From Brachionus rotundiformis (Eukaryota; Rotifera; Eurotatoria; Ploima; Brachionidae), in assembly GCA_016802295.1 (NCBI GenBank), contig JAESIW010000124.1:726791-790790 (forward strand): DNA of 64,000 bases, written 5' to 3'. Shown piece after piece: positions 61,200-64,000 of the stretch. The position numbers and the translations under genes were made by a program. Numbering within the stretch: the first letter of the stretch is position 1; the number at the start of each line of letters is the position of its first letter. The notes under the pieces were generated by a model. It did no database searches and was not told the DNA's origin. It saw nothing but the letters and a program-made list of their open reading frames with translations.

Positions 61200-61650
61200 A
61201 GTCAATTGAATTTGAACTATAGAATTAAAATATATCTCTTGGAATACTTTCATCAGCACAGCACCAATCTGTGTCTCAATCACATTTATCTGTGGTTTCA
61301 ATACATTCACTTGCTTTATACAAATAAGCAAACATAAATCAATTATATCATTGCCATTACGATCTAAAGACTGATCTGGTACTAACATCAAGACCCTATC
61401 TTAAAGTAAAAAATTAAAAATATTAAAAAATTCGCTCAGTTGACCATGAGGACCAAAGAGAAAAAGTGCCTCATAGATTGTGATGAAGCCGAGGCGAATT
61501 TTGTCCATTTTGCGCGTCTTCTCTTCCATAAACCCAGTACCGCCATGTTGTCGACGCGAGGTAGTTTGTTTCTGGGAAAACGGTTTCTGAAAATAAATGG
61601 TATGAGCGAAGCTGCTCCCTCATTGTGATTAAACTCAATGTTTGATGTAG
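61200..61650 (-). pseudogene. Possible two-exon gene fragment, unrecognised
   Basis: On the minus strand a GC-richer stretch reads KMDKIRLGFITIYEALFLFG. A possible donor (cctcatg|gtcaac) and acceptor (tactttaag) then lead in phase to a second open part, LMLVPDQSLDRNGNDIIDLC, which ends near 61175. The DRNGNDIID run looks like a calcium-binding loop but is isolated. No protein family is recognised. Confidence 0.25.
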
Positions 61651-61736
61651 ACCTAAACGCGTGATTACACTTTTAGAGCATGAGCTCAAAGTTAACAATA
61701 TTATCCGATGGACTATGGTACATATTTGTCAAAAGC

Positions 61737-62105
61737 CTTTGTAGTAGTAATACTGCGACCCTATTGGGTTAAGCTTCTTCGAAGCTATGGCAGTAAATTA
61801 GACTGTTTCTTCAGCCATTTTTCCAGGTTAATTTTGGAATTAATGATTGATTCGAAATTGACGATGTATTGAGATAGACTATTCCAGGCATTTACTACTC
61901 GATTTGATAGGAAATGATATCGTTGCATGCAACTTTTCACATCTTCTCTAACTATACATTTGTCATGTCTTCTTAAGCTATACGATTGGTTTCGAGAAAA
62001 ATTAATACCATTTTCAAAATTGATAATTTCATATCCGTTAATAATTTTAAAAAGTTGGATTAAGCTGCTGCTGCTGCTGTTCGTCCATAAAATTTTAAAT
62101 TTAAG
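61737..62105 (-). pseudogene. 3' end of a CR1-like retrotransposon
   Basis: Minus-strand reading LFKIINGYEIINFENGIN, SLRRHDKCIVREDVKSC and QRYHFLSNRVVNAWNSL is the standard C terminus of CR1/jockey-type elements, ending at a stop near 61785. Its 3' tail ends in tactactac, like the tail of 50838-52892, with which it shares general layout but little sequence. Confidence 0.75.
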
Positions 62106-62612
62106 TAAAAAGTCGATGAGAGTCCAGAGAAAAGAAATTATCTCTATTTTGTAAAAATTTTATTATTTGTTCAAAAAAATATATTGGTTCATTTTACATA
62201 AAAATTAACAAAAATAGACCAAAAATTGTTTTAAATAAAAACAACAAATAAATAATTAATAAGTATGGTAAAAATTCTTCAATAGTAATAGTAATAATGA
62301 AAATAATACATTAAAAATAAACTGTTTGAATTGATGTGTGTGTGTGTGTGTGTCGGTAAATATCTGTCTGAGAGAGAGATGACCAAAAAAAAATAAACAA
62401 AACAAAAAAATTAAAAATAGAGAAAAAAATTATTAATGTATATTTACACACAGCAATATGTATAATCTAAATTAAGCTGTTCGATAAACTTAACTGTTTA
62501 AATAGGTAAGACCAGTTAATTTCTCAAATCTCATAATTAGTGATTAAATCGAACATGTATTAAATCTGACTAATACACAAATGACCATCTCTCTACACTC
62601 AAATTCTCTTCT
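62106..62612. other. KLF 3' flank with a (TG)n run
   Basis: AT-rich DNA with a (tg)n microsatellite at 62335-62353 and a short (ga)n just after. It probably includes the KLF 3' UTR. Confidence 0.5.
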
Positions 62613-63482
62613 TCATTTTCTCTTGCCAGCAACTACAATCCCATTAGCATTTAAAATGGCAGCGTGTCTTTTCATGTGCTTGCTTAGGTGATCACTGCGC
62701 ATGAATCGATTAAAGCATACCGAGCATACGAACTTTTTTTCACCGGTATGAGTGCGAAAGTGGCGCGATAGTTCGTCCGAGCGAGAGAATGACTTGTTGC
62801 ACGACTCCCACTTGCAAATGTAGGGACGTTCGCCAGTGTGAACTCGTATATGAGCTTTCAAATGAGAGCTCTTGAAATACTTTTTGTTGCAGTTCTCGTA
62901 CGGACAAACATGGTTGCGAGGCTTGACATTTTGTGCACTTTGAAGACTAGGCGCACCAGCGGGCGAGCTAGCCGGAGTGAGCAGCGTGGCCACACTGCTC
63001 GTAACGTCGATAGCTTTGGTCTCGCGGGGCGATTGAGGCGGGGTGAAGTCCATTAGCTGAGAGGGGTTCTGGCCGACTAGGAGCACCACTGGCTTAGGCT
63101 CTGTTTTCGCGGGCTTTTCTTCAACTGCTTGAGGCAGTGTATCAGCTGTGCGCTCGGCGTAGTCCAGGTGCTCGGTTTTAAAGCGGAATTTGGGATGTGG
63201 CTTGATGTATTTTCGCTCGGTGACAGGCTCGGCAGGCACTGGTGCCGGCTCGACCGGGCCCGGCTTCACGCCCAGCTCGTTGGTCGCTCTGGACAGGCTT
63301 AGCAGCAGTGTGGCCGCGTTCACGTCGTCCTGGCTCGACTCGGTCAACGCCTGCTGCTGCTGCTGCGCTTGCTGCAATGCCAATTGCTGCTTGATCAAGA
63401 ATACTATCAACTGCTGCTGCTGCTGTTGGTCAAACACTTGAAACGGGTTGGCAAAGTTGTTCAATGTCGGATTAAAACTCAT
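62613..63482 (-). CDS. KLF: KLF10/11-like Kruppel-type transcription factor
   Basis: The single-exon gene has 289 residues, with its start at 63482. Three C2H2 fingers occupy about 193-273 (CPYENCNKKYFKSSHLKAH, CKWESCNKSFSRSDELSRH, CSVCFNRFMRSDHLSKH) with TGE linkers, near the C terminus as in all KLFs. YFKSSHLKAH and SDELSRH point to the KLF10/11 or KLF9/13/16 groups. The N terminus is Gln-rich (runs coded by CAG/CAA), then a short DVNAATLLLSLS helix resembles the Sin3-interacting motif of these repressive KLFs, and a Pro-rich middle contains DFTPPQSPRE. It binds GC/CACCC boxes in the nucleus. GC content is much higher than the surroundings. Confidence 0.93.
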   Translation of the reverse strand: MSFNPTLNNFANPFQVFDQQQQQQLIVFLIKQQLALQQAQQQQQALTESSQDDVNAATLLLSLSRATNELGVKPGPVEPAPVPAEPVTERKYIKPHPKFRFKTEHLDYAERTADTLPQAVEEKPAKTEPKPVVLLVGQNPSQLMDFTPPQSPRETKAIDVTSSVATLLTPASSPAGAPSLQSAQNVKPRNHVCPYENCNKKYFKSSHLKAHIRVHTGERPYICKWESCNKSFSRSDELSRHFRTHTGEKKFVCSVCFNRFMRSDHLSKHMKRHAAILNANGIVVAGKRK

Positions 63483-64000
63483 AGTTTATACTTTTATATT
63501 TTCTCTTTTCTTTTCTTTTTTTTTCTAGTGTCTGGTCTAAATTTACCAAAATACTAATTTACAAAGGTGTTCAAAATAAATTAAAATTATTTTATTTTGT
63601 TTTTTATTTTTTTTTTTTTGCTGAAATATTGGTTTTATGATAGAGAAAAAGAAATAGAATTTTTTCTCTATTAGAACTTTAAACTCACGTTTACGAGCAA
63701 GATGCTTATTATTTTTGTTTGTTATTTGATTGTGATTATAATTGCATCACATTAAGTAAAATGAAAAAATGGGAAATAGGGAGCGAATTGATCACGCACT
63801 CTACATTGAGCCAGGCATAAATACATATGCTATAGACATCAGTGCGCCAAGACCAAGGGTGCATCAAGCTCGTTATGTAGAGGCGTGTCTTAAAACAATC
63901 AAACAGAGAAATAGAGAAACAAGAAAGAGAGAAAGAAAGAAAGAGAGAGAGATCAAGTTGCAACTAAACTTGTTGAAAAATTTGGCCAATGTTAAATTCC
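63483..64000. promoter_or_regulatory. KLF 5' flank with purine-rich run
   Basis: The 5' UTR and promoter should lie here. T-rich tracts follow the start codon, and a (GA/GAAA)n run is at 63903-63953. No core promoter motif is clear. Confidence 0.4.

Noticed and set aside
1..64000. CRISPR arrays, bacterial operons, rRNA or clear tRNA genes
   Set aside because: None seen; introns and gene content show animal nuclear DNA. A covariance-model tRNA scan was not possible here.

Overview
The window is animal nuclear DNA. It is very AT-rich outside exons (long A/T runs, few GC-rich islands). Its genes carry short GT-AG introns, mostly 45-70 bases, and the gene set is metazoan: junctophilin, TRPC4AP, TMEM26, an SLC9-type Na+/H+ exchanger, HEATR3, INTS2, cytosolic/mitochondrial LysRS and a KLF10/11-like factor. 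A compact invertebrate genome fits best. A monogonont rotifer is my guess from composition and intron size, not something the sequence proves.

Layout: 1-1732 (-) is most of a PYROXD2-like oxidoreductase. 1733-7636 is a 5.9 kb stretch with no gene. 7637-12150 (+) is a complete five-exon junctophilin. 12151-24690 is a transposon-rich block. It holds a decayed transposase, a Mutator-like element inserted inside an older non-LTR retrotransposon, and a mirrored pair of copies of an unrecognised two-gene element around a 422-base assembly gap. 25091-43560 is a dense cluster of host genes: TRPC4AP (-), Na+/H+ exchanger (-), TMEM26 (-), then HEATR3 (+) and INTS2 (+). 44157-46412 (-) is the full lysyl-tRNA synthetase gene, with a cassette exon that looks like a mitochondrial-targeting exon. 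49426-50363 (-) is a predicted secreted cysteine-rich/WD40 protein. 50838-52892 (+) is a GC-rich CR1-like retrotransposon copy, followed by Mutator-like debris with long inverted repeats. 56395-58543 (+) is a second, inverted, partial copy of the LysRS gene with new ends. 58544-62600 is mostly AT-rich intergenic DNA with a retrotransposon tail. 62613-63482 (-) is a single-exon KLF10/11-like zinc-finger gene.

The host genes are mostly unrelated housekeeping functions: tRNA charging, ribosomal protein import (HEATR3), snRNA/mRNA 3' processing (INTS2), E3-ligase substrate recruitment (TRPC4AP) and ion transport. TMEM26 and HEATR3 are divergent, about 320 bases apart. HEATR3 and INTS2 are head-to-tail with only 101 bases between stop and start.

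The best candidate for something undescribed is the mirrored element at 19930-24690. Each copy has two convergent genes that I cannot place in a family. Between them lie two hairpins, one of which pairs fully (with G-U wobbles) only in the RNA of one strand. The paired arms show very different divergence in different parts. The duplicated LysRS with captured ends, the frame-exact nested Mutator insertion and the foldback element in an INTS2 intron are the other main observations. Exon joins were checked by hand for phase only; no alignment or database search was run.
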